Positions 8,694 through 17,620 of a stretch of 64,000 nucleotides of DNA are shown here, piece after piece (position 1 is the first letter of the stretch; every line of letters begins with the position of its first letter). The translations under genes and the position numbers were made by a program. Below the pieces are notes generated by a model. It did no database searches, was not told the DNA's origin, and saw nothing but the letters and a program-made list of their open reading frames with translations. The DNA comes from Winogradskyella flava. GTDB lineage: Bacteria; Bacteroidota; Bacteroidia; Flavobacteriales; Flavobacteriaceae. Location of the stretch: assembly GCF_014243395.1 (NCBI RefSeq), contig NZ_JACLCP010000001.1, positions 496,001 through 560,000 on the forward strand, read 5' to 3'.

Positions 8694-9071
8694 ATGGGAA
8701 TAATAAAAGTTGAAAATATTCGCGTATTTGCTCATCATGGGTGTTTAAAACAAGAAACAGCCATTGGCAGTGACTATCGTGTTGATGTCCTTATTAAAGC
8801 AGATTTAAAAGAGTCTTCAGCATCTGATAAGCTGAGTGATACCGTGGATTATGTATTTTTAAACAAGGTTGTTAGGGAGGAAATGGCAAAACCATCCAAA
8901 TTATTGGAAACTGTGGCACAACGTATTTTGGTTCGATTCTTTCGTGAAGATGAATTAATATCCAAAGCGACCGTTTCTGTAAGTAAAATTAATCCGCCCA
9001 TAGGAGGTGATGTAGAGATGGTAACTATAAAACTTTCTCAAAAACGAAAAAACTTAGCCTTAATGGCTTAA
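8694..9071 (+). CDS. folB: Dihydroneopterin aldolase
   Basis: FolB cleaves 7,8-dihydroneopterin to 6-hydroxymethyl-dihydropterin and glycolaldehyde in folate synthesis. The 125-residue length and order of motifs fit: the N-terminal strand VENIRVFAHHGCLKQET, the DTVDY segment that contacts the pterin, the LLETVA helix carrying the conserved Glu, and the KINPPIGGDVEMVTIKL strand near the C-terminus. It stands alone, not beside other folate genes. tRNA-Cys follows 35 bases downstream with its own promoter. Confidence 0.93.
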   Translation: MGIIKVENIRVFAHHGCLKQETAIGSDYRVDVLIKADLKESSASDKLSDTVDYVFLNKVVREEMAKPSKLLETVAQRILVRFFREDELISKATVSVSKINPPIGGDVEMVTIKLSQKRKNLALMA

Positions 9072-9086
9072 AACACATATAATTTA

Positions 9087-9094
9087 TATATTTG
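9087..9094 (+). promoter_or_regulatory. Promoter -7 element for tRNA-Cys
   Basis: TATATTTG fits TAnnTTTG exactly and lies 12 bases before the tRNA 5' end, an expected distance for a short-leader tRNA promoter. No clear TTG -33 element is seen at the right spacing. Confidence 0.6.
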
Positions 9095-9106
9095 CGCTCG
9101 CAATAA

Positions 9107-9177
9107 GGTGTCGTGGCCGAGTGGCTAGGCAGTGGTCTGCAACACCATCTACAGCGGTTCGAATCCGCTCGACACCT
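9107..9177 (+). tRNA. tRNA-Cys (anticodon GCA)
   Basis: The cloverleaf folds cleanly. Acceptor GGTGTCG pairs with CGACACC, the D stem is GCC/GGC, the anticodon stem is GTGGT/ACCAT with loop CTGCAAC, and the T stem is AGCGG/CCGCT around TTCGAAT. The anticodon GCA is at 9139-9141. The discriminator base is U, the identity element for cysteine. CCA is not encoded. Confidence 0.97.
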
Positions 9178-9178
9178 C

Positions 9179-9208
9179 AAAAACCTCTAAGATAACTTAG
9201 GGGTTTTT
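9179..9208. terminator. Bidirectional terminator between tRNA-Cys and the RDD gene
   Basis: ACCTCTAAG pairs with CTTAGGGGT around the loop ATAA. The stem is flanked by A-runs and T-runs on both sides, so it can end transcription from either direction. Confidence 0.85.
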
Positions 9209-9215
9209 ATTTTTT

Positions 9216-9611
9216 CTATCTATCATAAAGCACTACTGATTTAACTAGTGAATCGTGAATTGCTTGACGTTTTTCACTATTAGTTATCGTAAGTAATGAT
9301 AACCAACCTAATAAAGATTTTATAATAAACCTTAAAAGAGCTAGGGGGAAAGACATATTCTTCTCGTTATTTAATTCTTGTTTTACCTTGATATCAGAAA
9401 AATAATGTCCCAATGTGTTTCCAAAACAACTCACTAATAAAGGCTCGTATAAAACGAAATAAAAAACAAACAAATAGATTCTTAATGATGTAGGAACGTT
9501 ATCAAAGCAATTTAGTAGTTCAGAAGTACAATACATTGCAAAAATAAGTATGATAAAGTCTGTTACAGCTGCTTTTATTCTTAGTTGTAAACTAGGATAA
9601 TCATTAATCAT
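9216..9611 (-). CDS. RDD family membrane protein
   Basis: The 131-residue protein has three hydrophobic segments and the residues that name the family: Arg and Asp in the first helix (RIKAAVTDFIIL) and a C-terminal Asp in AIHDSLVKSVV. The middle signature G-x-T-L-G-H-x-x-x-x-I-K-V is also present. RDD proteins are small inner-membrane proteins, some implicated in ion transport, but no role can be assigned here. It is last in a minus-strand run, 12 bases after the LysE-type gene, so probably in the same transcript. Confidence 0.85.
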   Translation of the reverse strand: MINDYPSLQLRIKAAVTDFIILIFAMYCTSELLNCFDNVPTSLRIYLFVFYFVLYEPLLVSCFGNTLGHYFSDIKVKQELNNEKNMSFPLALLRFIIKSLLGWLSLLTITNSEKRQAIHDSLVKSVVLYDR

Positions 9612-9623
9612 AGGTGTTATTTT

Positions 9624-10307
9624 CTAGTTGATCGGATTTACCTTGTCAATTTGCTCCTTGCCTTTTTCATAAAGATCCGGAAAGAGTCCTTGAGATAACA
9701 AAATAATACCAAAGCCTAGTATGACTAAAGCCACAATCTTTTTGGTTTTAAAAATACGTCTTGGTGTCAATTTGCTTTTAAGCCGTTTAGCAGCTGCAAT
9801 CTTAAACAGATCTGATACAAAATATGAGATGAGCATAGTAACAATAAAGATAACAACACCATTTTCTGAAGTAGTTATAGAAGTCCCTATAACAATGAAA
9901 CCCAACCAACCTAACAGTACACCAATATTGATAAAATTGAGTAAAAAGCCTTTCATAAATAGCTTTCCGTAGTCTTTTTTTGGTAATTCAATTCTGTGAT
10001 GCTCCCTAACTATCGATCTAAAAGATTTCGATGTTTTAATAAAACTAATAACACCATAAGTGACAAGAAGAACACCTCCAAACACCAATAATTTAGGATC
10101 GTCCTTGATCTTGTCCAAAAGGGTATCTGTACTTTTAAAAATAAGAAGAATGAAAACAACATCAGCTAAAATAACACCTAAATCAAAGATCAAGGCGCTT
10201 GTAAAGCCCTTTGTGGCACTAGTCTCTAATAGCACAAAAAAGACTGGACCAATGGTAAAGGCTAAAATAATCCCAAAGGGAATAGCTGTTAAGATGTCAT
10301 CTAACAT
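9624..10307 (-). CDS. LysE-family translocator
   Basis: This is a six-helix membrane protein with the LysE/RhtB opening signature GIILAFTIGPVFFVLLETSATKG near the N-terminus. The family exports amino acids or other small solutes. I start it at MLDDILTAIPFG (10307). A longer frame from 10337 adds ten residues that would disturb the first helix. A basic loop follows the third helix. The substrate cannot be read from the sequence. It probably forms a transcription unit with the downstream RDD gene. Confidence 0.85.
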   Translation of the reverse strand: MLDDILTAIPFGIILAFTIGPVFFVLLETSATKGFTSALIFDLGVILADVVFILLIFKSTDTLLDKIKDDPKLLVFGGVLLVTYGVISFIKTSKSFRSIVREHHRIELPKKDYGKLFMKGFLLNFINIGVLLGWLGFIVIGTSITTSENGVVIFIVTMLISYFVSDLFKIAAAKRLKSKLTPRRIFKTKKIVALVILGFGIILLSQGLFPDLYEKGKEQIDKVNPIN

Positions 10308-10350
10308 GTAAACGCGTAGTTTACACAAAAGTAACAAATCTCATAGGATT

Positions 10351-11022
10351 TTACATACGCTTAATACGTCCACCAAGTACACGACTTTCATCCACCTGTT
10401 TCGGATTACCATAAATGAATACATCACCCCCCGCTTTTATACTTATATCAGCATATTCTGTAGCATGGATATACGCTTCTCCAGCTGCACTGACATTAAC
10501 TTCGGTTTGTTCCGTGATAAAGTCTTCACCATTGAAAATTCCGCCTGTGTTTATAGATATATCTTGGTTCTTAGAACTTCCTGTAACGTTGACAATACCA
10601 CCTGAAACTGCTCTAAAATTAGCATAGGTCGTCTTAAGTTCTACTGTAACCTCTGCGCCCTCCTGAGCTTTTATATCTACCTCAAACTGTTCAATTGGTT
10701 CGTTGAGGGTTACTACGGCACCTTCATTTGCATCAATAACATCAACAGAAGTATAATACAAAATTACAACGGTATCATTACCATCGTAGCTTTCTTCGAG
10801 ACTCATTCTAATTTTTAGTTTGCCGCTTTTGTTAATGATTTCAACATCATTTCTATTCTTTCCAGAAATCACCACCTTGTTTTCATCAGACTGTTTCATC
10901 TTAAGATTAATAAGGTCATAAACTTTTACTGTTGAAAATTCTCCAATAGTTTTTTCAATTTTATCTTGAGCATTAGTTATAAATCCAACGAGTAAAATGA
11001 AAATAAAAATGCTGTTTTTCAT
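10351..11022 (-). CDS. Secreted head-GIN (DUF2807) domain protein
   Basis: A signal peptide (IFIFILLVGFITNAQ) precedes a right-handed beta-helix-like domain of short repeated strands. Gly/Asn turns such as ANEGAVVTL, AQEGAEVTV, VSGGIVNVT and AGGDVFIYG are characteristic of the 'putative auto-transporter adhesin, head GIN' family (DUF2807). The product is 223 residues and ends with a basic GGRIKRM. In Bacteroidota these proteins are periplasmic or surface-exposed and of unknown function. It appears monocistronic, with about 75 bases to the neighbour upstream. Confidence 0.88.
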   Translation of the reverse strand: MKNSIFIFILLVGFITNAQDKIEKTIGEFSTVKVYDLINLKMKQSDENKVVISGKNRNDVEIINKSGKLKIRMSLEESYDGNDTVVILYYTSVDVIDANEGAVVTLNEPIEQFEVDIKAQEGAEVTVELKTTYANFRAVSGGIVNVTGSSKNQDISINTGGIFNGEDFITEQTEVNVSAAGEAYIHATEYADISIKAGGDVFIYGNPKQVDESRVLGGRIKRM

Positions 11023-11095
11023 AATATTATTTTAAGATAAGTAACGGTAATAATAAAGAAAACGTATAGAATACCTTTTGTAATTATTTCTATAA

Positions 11096-11398
11096 TTAAG
11101 TAGCAACTTTTACAGCCGTACCTGTAACGGAAACACCAAAATAGTATCCAGTACCAATAGGTTCAAAATCTATATGAATACCAACAACCGCATTAGCTCC
11201 TAGTCCTTTAGCATTAGTAAGGAGCTTTTTAAATGCTTGTTCTTTTAATTCGTTTAAGGCCTCTTCCATTTGCAGAGACTGTTTTTCCTTACCCGCAAAT
11301 GCTGAAAGATCCCGCATTTTCATACTTACACCTGTAACAATACCACAGTAATCTACTATTTTATGATGTTCTATTGAATTTGTAGTTGTTAAAATCAT
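11096..11398 (-). CDS. YbjQ family (UPF0145) heavy-metal-binding-domain-like protein
   Basis: The 100-residue length and the motifs match the YbjQ/UPF0145 family, a small pentameric beta-rich fold. The motifs are the opening strand with G-I-V-T-G, a helix with EALNELKEQAFKKLLTNA, the signature GANAVVGIHIDFEPIG, and a final VTGTAVKV strand. The family has been described as putative heavy-metal binding, but no Cys/His metal site is obvious here. It is cytosolic (no signal peptide). The gene lies 32 bases downstream of rnr on the same strand and could be cotranscribed. Confidence 0.88.
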   Translation of the reverse strand: MILTTTNSIEHHKIVDYCGIVTGVSMKMRDLSAFAGKEKQSLQMEEALNELKEQAFKKLLTNAKGLGANAVVGIHIDFEPIGTGYYFGVSVTGTAVKVAT

Positions 11399-11430
11399 TG
11401 CTAGTTATAATAGTTAATTTATTTACGAAT

Positions 11431-13635
11431 TTAATCTTCTAAAGTTGGCTTACCTACCATATAAAAATCCAAATGTTTTTTAACTAAATCTGTATTCTTC
11501 ACTTTTACAATTACTTCATCACCTAATTGATACATAGTTCCTGTCTTTCTGCCAACCATGGCGTAGTGACTTTGATCGAAGTCGTAGGTATCATCTTTCA
11601 TATCTCTGACACTGACCATTCCTTCACATTTGTTTGATATAATTTCCACATAAATTCCCCAATCCGTGACACCAGAAATCACACCTAAAAATTCCTCATC
11701 TTGGTGATCTTGCATAAAACGAATCTGCATATACTTTATGGAATCACGTTCGGCCTTAGTGGCTAGGTATTCCATGTTACTACTGTGCTTGCACTTTTCT
11801 TCGTAAATTTCTTCATTAGCTGATTTACCACCATCTAAATACTCCTGTAACAAACGATGTGCCATGACATCTGGGTAACGCCGAATAGGTGAAGTGAAAT
11901 GACTGTAATAATCAAAAGCTAAACCATAATGCCCAATATTTTGAGTTGTATATTCTGCCTTGGACATGGTACGGATGGTCAATGTATCAACCAAATTCTG
12001 TTCTTTTTTACCAACAACATCTGATAATAATTTATTAAGCGAAGACGCCACACTATTGCGATCCTTGAAATTTAGTTTATGACCAAAACGACCCACAACG
12101 GTTTGTAATTGAGCTAATTTTGCCTCATCTGGTTCGTCATGTACACGATAGACAAAAGTCTTTTTAGGGTTTTGTTTTCCAATAAACTCTGATACTTTTC
12201 GGTTAGCCAATAGCATAAACTCTTCAATCAGCTTATTAGCATCTTTGCTCGTTTTAAAGAAGACCCCAACAGGATTTGCTTCTTCATCTAGGTTGAATTT
12301 AACTTCAACCTTATCAAATGAAATCGCTCCTGAGCGCATACGCTGTGAGCGCATTTTCTTAGCGAGTTCATCCATTTTTAAAATAGCATCAGCTATGGCT
12401 TGATCTGTTTGATACGCTTTTCCTGTTAATGAAACTTCTTGTGGTATGTTGTTTGTTTTCGATTCTATAACAGCCTGTGCTTCTTCATATGCAAAACGCG
12501 CATCAGAATAGGTCACCGTTCTACCAAACCATTCGTTCTTGATCTCACATTTATCATTCATTTGAAACACTGCAGAAAACGTATATTTCTCTTCATGTGG
12601 TCGTAATGAGCAAGCTCCATTCGATAAGATTTCTGGTAACATTGGTACCACACGATCGACCAAATAAATCGATGTCGCACGTTCATAAGCTTCATCGTCT
12701 AAAACAGTACCTGGTTCAAGATAGTGTGAAACGTCTGCTATATGGATGCCGATTTCGTATAAGCCATTTTCCAGAACTGTAAAGGACAGTGCATCATCAA
12801 AATCCTTGGCGTCCTTAGGATCAATGGTAAAGGTTAAATCCTTACGCATATCACGGCGCTTTGCTATTTCTTCTTCTGTGATAGACGTATCGAGCTTGTT
12901 AGCATAAGCTTCAACCTCATGAGGGAACTCATGTGGCAACCCATATTCTGCTAAAATAGAATGAATTTCAGTGCTGTGTTCTCCTGGTTTTCCAAGAACT
13001 TCTAGTACTTTACCATAAGGCGAATCTGCTTTTTCTGGCCAGTCCGTCAATGATACTAGCACCTTATCACCATCTTCTGCTTTTTTCGTTTTATTGATCG
13101 GTACAAAAATATCTTTGTACATCTTTACACTATCAGGCACTACAAAAGCAAAATTCTTTTTTTCTTGAATTTGAATTGTACCAACGTATTCACTCTTTGC
13201 GCGTTTAATAATATTAGTAATTTCTCCTTCTTGTTTCCCTCGGTGCTTTCTGCGATAGGCGTAAAATTCTACTTCGTCGCCATCCAAGGCTTTGTTAAGG
13301 TTATTGGAAGCCACAAAGATATCTTCTTCAAATTCATCGCATATAATATAACCATTGCCTTTAGCACTCAAGTCCAAAATACCTGTATGGTATTCTGTAG
13401 TAACTATGGCTTTAAACTTGCCACGTTCTACTTCTTCAATTTCTTGTTTCGCTTTGAGTTGCTGAAGTTTCTTTATAATTTGATTTCGGCTGCTTGCGTC
13501 ATTAACACCTAATTTTGAAGCGATCTGTTTATAATTAAAGGATTTGTTTCGTTCTTTTTTTAAAATACTTAAGATTGTATTTGTAAGGTTGGAAATCTTA
13601 TTATTTCTAGATTTCCTTTTTTTCTTTCTTGTCAT
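11431..13635 (-). CDS. rnr: Ribonuclease R (3'-5' exoribonuclease)
   Basis: RNase II/R-family processive exonuclease that degrades structured RNA in the cytoplasm. Order of parts: a basic, helix-turn-helix-like N-terminus, two cold-shock domains (including DLSAKGNGYIICDEFEEDIF), the RNB catalytic domain with the acidic metal site FTIDPKDAKDFDDALS, the HYGLAFDYYSHFTSPIRRYPD motif, and a C-terminal S1 domain (GVISGVTDWGIYVEI). Its 734 residues match RNase R rather than RNase II. The leader (13636-13725) contains two inverted repeats that may regulate expression. Confidence 0.97.
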   Translation of the reverse strand: MTRKKKRKSRNNKISNLTNTILSILKKERNKSFNYKQIASKLGVNDASSRNQIIKKLQQLKAKQEIEEVERGKFKAIVTTEYHTGILDLSAKGNGYIICDEFEEDIFVASNNLNKALDGDEVEFYAYRRKHRGKQEGEITNIIKRAKSEYVGTIQIQEKKNFAFVVPDSVKMYKDIFVPINKTKKAEDGDKVLVSLTDWPEKADSPYGKVLEVLGKPGEHSTEIHSILAEYGLPHEFPHEVEAYANKLDTSITEEEIAKRRDMRKDLTFTIDPKDAKDFDDALSFTVLENGLYEIGIHIADVSHYLEPGTVLDDEAYERATSIYLVDRVVPMLPEILSNGACSLRPHEEKYTFSAVFQMNDKCEIKNEWFGRTVTYSDARFAYEEAQAVIESKTNNIPQEVSLTGKAYQTDQAIADAILKMDELAKKMRSQRMRSGAISFDKVEVKFNLDEEANPVGVFFKTSKDANKLIEEFMLLANRKVSEFIGKQNPKKTFVYRVHDEPDEAKLAQLQTVVGRFGHKLNFKDRNSVASSLNKLLSDVVGKKEQNLVDTLTIRTMSKAEYTTQNIGHYGLAFDYYSHFTSPIRRYPDVMAHRLLQEYLDGGKSANEEIYEEKCKHSSNMEYLATKAERDSIKYMQIRFMQDHQDEEFLGVISGVTDWGIYVEIISNKCEGMVSVRDMKDDTYDFDQSHYAMVGRKTGTMYQLGDEVIVKVKNTDLVKKHLDFYMVGKPTLED

Positions 13636-13657
13636 TTAAATTTGTAATCATATTCTT

Positions 13658-13722
13658 TTCCTAAAAGTGTTAGGAATTCTTCATTTTTAACTTAATAAAG
13701 GTGGAAGTGAAGTTATTAAGTT
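13658..13722 (-). promoter_or_regulatory. Two inverted repeats in the rnr leader region
   Basis: Proximal repeat: TTCCTAA (13658-13664) and TTAGGAA (13670-13676) with a five-base loop, 23 bases before the rnr start. Distal repeat: AACTTAATAA (13689-13698) and TTATTAAGTT (13713-13722), a perfect 10-bp inverted repeat with a 14-base spacer. The distal one is too AT-rich, and lacks a following T-run, to be an ordinary terminator of the upstream T9SS gene. It could be an operator or an mRNA structure. Confidence 0.4.
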
Positions 13723-13872
13723 TTGTACAAAGCTACGGTATTAAAATTTAATAAGGTTTAGATAAGGTTAAATTAATGAAAAAGCGCTGTCAAATTTGCA
13801 GTGTTTAAATCTCTATCAACAACTTCTCAATATAAAATTCTTAACAAGAATTTCACTCCAAGAAACAATGAC

Positions 13873-16524
13873 CTAATCTATAATTAACTTTTTAGAGCCT
13901 TTGCCTTTGTTGGTTTCTACTTCTACAACATATAAACCTGAAGCTAATTTAGAGGTATTTATTGTAATTTCTTTTGAAGTTAAAACTAATTGACCAAAGT
14001 TATTATAGATAGTTGCGTTTTGTAATTCAGTACCATTTCCTAATTGAATTGTGACTTGATTGTTTGTAGGGTTTGGAAATATTTTAAAATCTGATAATTC
14101 AGATTCTTTAGTAGATAAAAGTGTACTAAAATCATATACTTTTGCTTGTCCTGAATTTTCTCCGTTGACATCATTTCCTGGTGATCCAATAACTAATCTT
14201 CCATTTCCTGAGATAGCCAAACTATGACCAAATTGATCTCCAGTAATTTGACCATTAATATAATTTCCGATTTCTGTCCATATTCCTTGAGTAAATTCGT
14301 AAATTCTTACTTGGCCTGAGGATTCAGTATTACCGTTTAATAATGGATATCCAATTGCTACCACTTCTCCATTAGGTGCTAAACTAAGACTACCGCCTTC
14401 AAAATCAAGTACAGCTTCACCTACAATATCATTACCTTTTTGTATCCATGAACCATTGGAGTATTCAAAAATTCTTGTAATTTCTGGATCAACTCCATCA
14501 CTTTCTTGGGCTCCCACTGCAATGGTATTGCCATCTGATGACATATCAACGTGAAATCCTAATCTATCTAATTCTTCTCCTTGTATATCATTACCTTTCT
14601 GTATCCAAATTCCACTAAGATTTTCATATACACGAACATGGCCTGAAGAATCTCCATTATTACTATTAAGTGTAGCTCCTATAGCTATGAAGTTTCCATC
14701 TGATGATAGACTTAAATCACTTCCTGATCTGTTAAATAAAGCATCACCATCAATATCATTACCAATTTGTGTCCATACGCCACCTAAGTTTTCATATACA
14801 CGTACATGACCTGAATCTTGACCATTACCATCATTAAAAAAAGCACCTATGGCTACTATCGTTCCATCTAAAGATAAATCTACACTTATACCTGACGAAT
14901 CTAGTGCTGCTTCACCATTGATATCATTACCAATTTGCGTCCATACGCCACCTAAATTTTCATATACGCGTACATGACCTGAATCTTGACCATTGTCGTC
15001 ATTGTTAGTAGCTCCAATTGCAATTATACTTCCATCTGATGATAGAGATATGCTTGAACCCGAATAATCAAAACTTGCTTCACCATCTATTCTATTACCC
15101 AGTTGAGTCCAACTTCCATTACTATTTTCATATATTATTACCTGACCAGCTTTAATGTTCTGTATTCCATTGTCTTTATTGTTAGAAGCTAAAGCAATAA
15201 TGTTACCGTCTGAAGAAATACTAGTGCTGTAACCTAGTTGATCAGATGAATAGGTTCTATCACCATCTATATCATTACCTACTTGAATCCAATTACCACC
15301 GATATCCTCAAAAATTCTTGCATGACCCGAGTCATACCCGTTACCGTCATTGTATTTTGCACCTATAATGACTGTATTACCATCCGATGATAAACTTACA
15401 CTGTTTCCAGATTGATCGGACACTGCCTCACCACCAATCTCACCACCCACTTGAGTCCATATACCCCCAATATTCTCATATATTTTTACATGTCCAGAAT
15501 TTATTCCATTATTATCATTACCTGTTGCACCTATAGCCACTTTACTTCCATCCGATGATAAACTTACACTTTCGCCAAAAAAATTTGCACTATCTTCTCC
15601 GTCTATATCATTTCCTATCTGTGTCCAATTTCCATTCGTATATTCATGGATACGAACGTGGCCTGATATAAATCCGTTTTCTGCATTCCAATTGGCTCCT
15701 ATAGCTACTACATTACCATTCGATGACAAACTTACACTATGTCCTGAACGATCTCCCGCATCTTCACCATCTATATCCGATCCCAATTGTACCCAATTAT
15801 TTGAAACATTCTCAAAAATACGAACATGACCAGAACGGTTGCCATTTCCATCATTAAATCTAGCTCCAATAGCGACAATATTTCCATCTGAAGATAAACT
15901 AATACTATTTCCAGAAAAGTCTCCTGTTTGTTCTCCATTAATATCATTACCAACTTGAATCCAAACACCATTTATATTTTCAAAAATTCGAGCATGGCCT
16001 GAATTAGTTCCATTATTATCATTATTTCGTGCACCAATTGCAATGACGTTTCCATTTGAAGATAGACATAAACTATATCCAAATTGGTCATTAGCTGAAA
16101 CTCCAACTACGTTTGCACCTATTTGGGTCCAATTACCATTTACATTTTCAAAGATCTTAACATATCCTGAGTTGTCTCCATTCACCCCTTGACCAATAGC
16201 ACCAACAGCTAAAACACTTCCATCTAATGATAAACTCACGCTATGCCCAAATTGGTCCATAGCTGATTCTCCTTCAATATTATTTCCTATTTGAGTCCAG
16301 ACACCACCTATATTCTCATAAACTTTTACACTACCTGAGTTTTCACCATTCACATTTGTTAATGGACTGCCTATAGCAACAATACTTCCATCTAGGGATG
16401 AACTTACGCTAGCTCCAAAATCATTATACAATCTACCTTGTTCTCCATTGATATCTTGACCTATTTGAATTTGACTAAAACCTAAAAAAGGAATTAAAAA
16501 AAATAAGAGTAATAGTTTTTTCAT
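13873..16524 (-). CDS. T9SS type A sorted protein with 14 propeller-type repeats
   Basis: A signal peptide (LLLFFLIPFLGFSQ) is followed by about 14 tandem repeats of roughly 56 residues. The consensus is WTQIGNDI-GE, FG-SVSLSSDG, VAIGA, NDNNG, SGHVRVYEN. These look like beta-propeller blades and could build two seven-bladed propellers. The last about 75 residues are a T9SS type A sorting domain (FKIFPNPTNNQVTIQL through KGSKKLIID), implying secretion and surface attachment through the Por/Gld machinery. Neighbouring repeats near 14770-15000 are almost identical at the DNA level, indicating recent duplication. The ligand is unknown. Confidence 0.93.
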   Translation of the reverse strand: MKKLLLLFFLIPFLGFSQIQIGQDINGEQGRLYNDFGASVSSSLDGSIVAIGSPLTNVNGENSGSVKVYENIGGVWTQIGNNIEGESAMDQFGHSVSLSLDGSVLAVGAIGQGVNGDNSGYVKIFENVNGNWTQIGANVVGVSANDQFGYSLCLSSNGNVIAIGARNNDNNGTNSGHARIFENINGVWIQVGNDINGEQTGDFSGNSISLSSDGNIVAIGARFNDGNGNRSGHVRIFENVSNNWVQLGSDIDGEDAGDRSGHSVSLSSNGNVVAIGANWNAENGFISGHVRIHEYTNGNWTQIGNDIDGEDSANFFGESVSLSSDGSKVAIGATGNDNNGINSGHVKIYENIGGIWTQVGGEIGGEAVSDQSGNSVSLSSDGNTVIIGAKYNDGNGYDSGHARIFEDIGGNWIQVGNDIDGDRTYSSDQLGYSTSISSDGNIIALASNNKDNGIQNIKAGQVIIYENSNGSWTQLGNRIDGEASFDYSGSSISLSSDGSIIAIGATNNDDNGQDSGHVRVYENLGGVWTQIGNDINGEAALDSSGISVDLSLDGTIVAIGAFFNDGNGQDSGHVRVYENLGGVWTQIGNDIDGDALFNRSGSDLSLSSDGNFIAIGATLNSNNGDSSGHVRVYENLSGIWIQKGNDIQGEELDRLGFHVDMSSDGNTIAVGAQESDGVDPEITRIFEYSNGSWIQKGNDIVGEAVLDFEGGSLSLAPNGEVVAIGYPLLNGNTESSGQVRIYEFTQGIWTEIGNYINGQITGDQFGHSLAISGNGRLVIGSPGNDVNGENSGQAKVYDFSTLLSTKESELSDFKIFPNPTNNQVTIQLGNGTELQNATIYNNFGQLVLTSKEITINTSKLASGLYVVEVETNKGKGSKKLIID

Positions 16525-17185
16525 AATAGCTAATTAAATATTCATCTTACAATAATATATTATAAAAAAGCAGCGTAAAAACTTTAAGAGCTAAATTCGA
16601 CATAATAATCACTTATCAACATATATATACATATCATCATTTTTCTTTTAAAATTTAAAAAATAAAATGATGGTTATTATAGCATGTTAATAGTAGGTAT
16701 AACTTTTTTAAGTTTGATTTTGATTAGTGACTTATTAAATATATTGAAGAGGTAATTAACAATATTTATAACTGTAACTACTTCATTTTTAAATCTATTC
16801 TCAAAACTATACACAACTGTTAATAACAGATGTTAATATAAAAAATGAATAGTTTTTAAATAAAATATTGTTCATTTCGCCTATTACATCTATTAATAAC
16901 TAACTCGAAAAAAATAACTAACTAATTTGGTGTTTAAGTTTCAATTTTGGTTTGAAAAAATAAATAGATAAACCTAATTTTTCTTTTTACGAGTTGTGAA
17001 CAGTTATTAACAAGTAATGAGTTAAGCTATCAACCAGATTTTATTATTTGTAACTTTGTTGAAAGTTAAATTATTAATTATTTGTCACACTGAGCTTGTC
17101 GAAGTGACTTTTTTAAAATCTTATCATTTATACTTGAAAAGGATTTCACGACTATGCTAGAAATGACTATTTTTTAAATTATAAA
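16525..17185. other. 661-bp AT-rich divergent intergenic region with DnaA-box-like 9-mers
   Basis: This is the longest gene-free stretch in the window, lying between divergent genes. TTATCAACA occurs at 16613-16621 and TTATTAACA at 17004-17012. The reverse complement of the latter, TGTTAATAA, is at 16818-16826, and near matches are at 16685 and 16831. The first differs from the canonical TTATCCACA by one base. The region could be a replication origin, or simply AT-rich promoter DNA. A TAACTTTG -7-like site (17051-17058) and a dispersed repeat (17083-17107) occupy the rpiB side. Confidence 0.3.
17083..17107 (-). repeat. Dispersed intergenic repeat, second copy of the 211-260 family
   Basis: Read on the minus strand, the core is CTTCGACAAGCTCAGTGTGA. 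It matches the gltX-leader repeat except for the three central bases. It lies about 80 bases upstream of rpiB. Confidence 0.65.
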
Positions 17186-17620
17186 ATGAATATATCCATA
17201 GGAAATGATCACGCAGGACCTGAATATAAGCAAGCAATTGTGAACTTTTTAGAAGCAAAGGGACACACCATTACTAACTATGGTACAGACACATCAGATA
17301 GTGCTGATTATCCAGATTTTGTGCATCCAGTAGCAAAAGATGTTAACGATGGCAATGTAGATTGTGGTATTTTAATTTGTGGTACTGCAAATGGTGTGGC
17401 TATGACTGCTAATAAATATCAAAATGTTAGGGCAGGTATTTGTTGGATGAGTGAGATAACAGAACTCACAAGACAACACAATGATGCTAATATTATTTGT
17501 ATTCCTGCACGTTATACTTCAATACCTCAAGCGATAAAAATGGTTGATGTATTTTTAAATACCGAATTTGAGGGCGGTCGTCACAAAAGACGTATAGACA
17601 AGATTCCATTGTCATGTTAA
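17186..17620 (+). CDS. rpiB: Ribose-5-phosphate isomerase B
   Basis: RpiB interconverts ribose-5-phosphate and ribulose-5-phosphate in the pentose phosphate pathway. The 144-residue protein has the family N-terminus MNISIGNDHAG with Asp8/His9. It has the active-site Cys65 in LICGTANGVAMTANK, and the phosphate-binding segment RQHNDANIICIPAR, followed by the basic tail GGRHKRRIDKI. The cytosolic enzyme acts as a dimer. Its stop TAA abuts the ATG of the cation transporter with no intervening base, so the two are probably translated together. Confidence 0.95.
   Translation: MNISIGNDHAGPEYKQAIVNFLEAKGHTITNYGTDTSDSADYPDFVHPVAKDVNDGNVDCGILICGTANGVAMTANKYQNVRAGICWMSEITELTRQHNDANIICIPARYTSIPQAIKMVDVFLNTEFEGGRHKRRIDKIPLSC

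Noticed and set aside
13165..13512. A 115-codon plus-strand frame inside rnr
   Set aside because: It is the antisense shadow of the conserved RNase R gene; its Cys/Phe-rich translation resembles no protein.
13873..16524. CRISPR-like periodic repeats
   Set aside because: The periodicity is about 165 bases, codon-phased and encoded within an intact ORF; no short direct repeats with unique spacers were seen.
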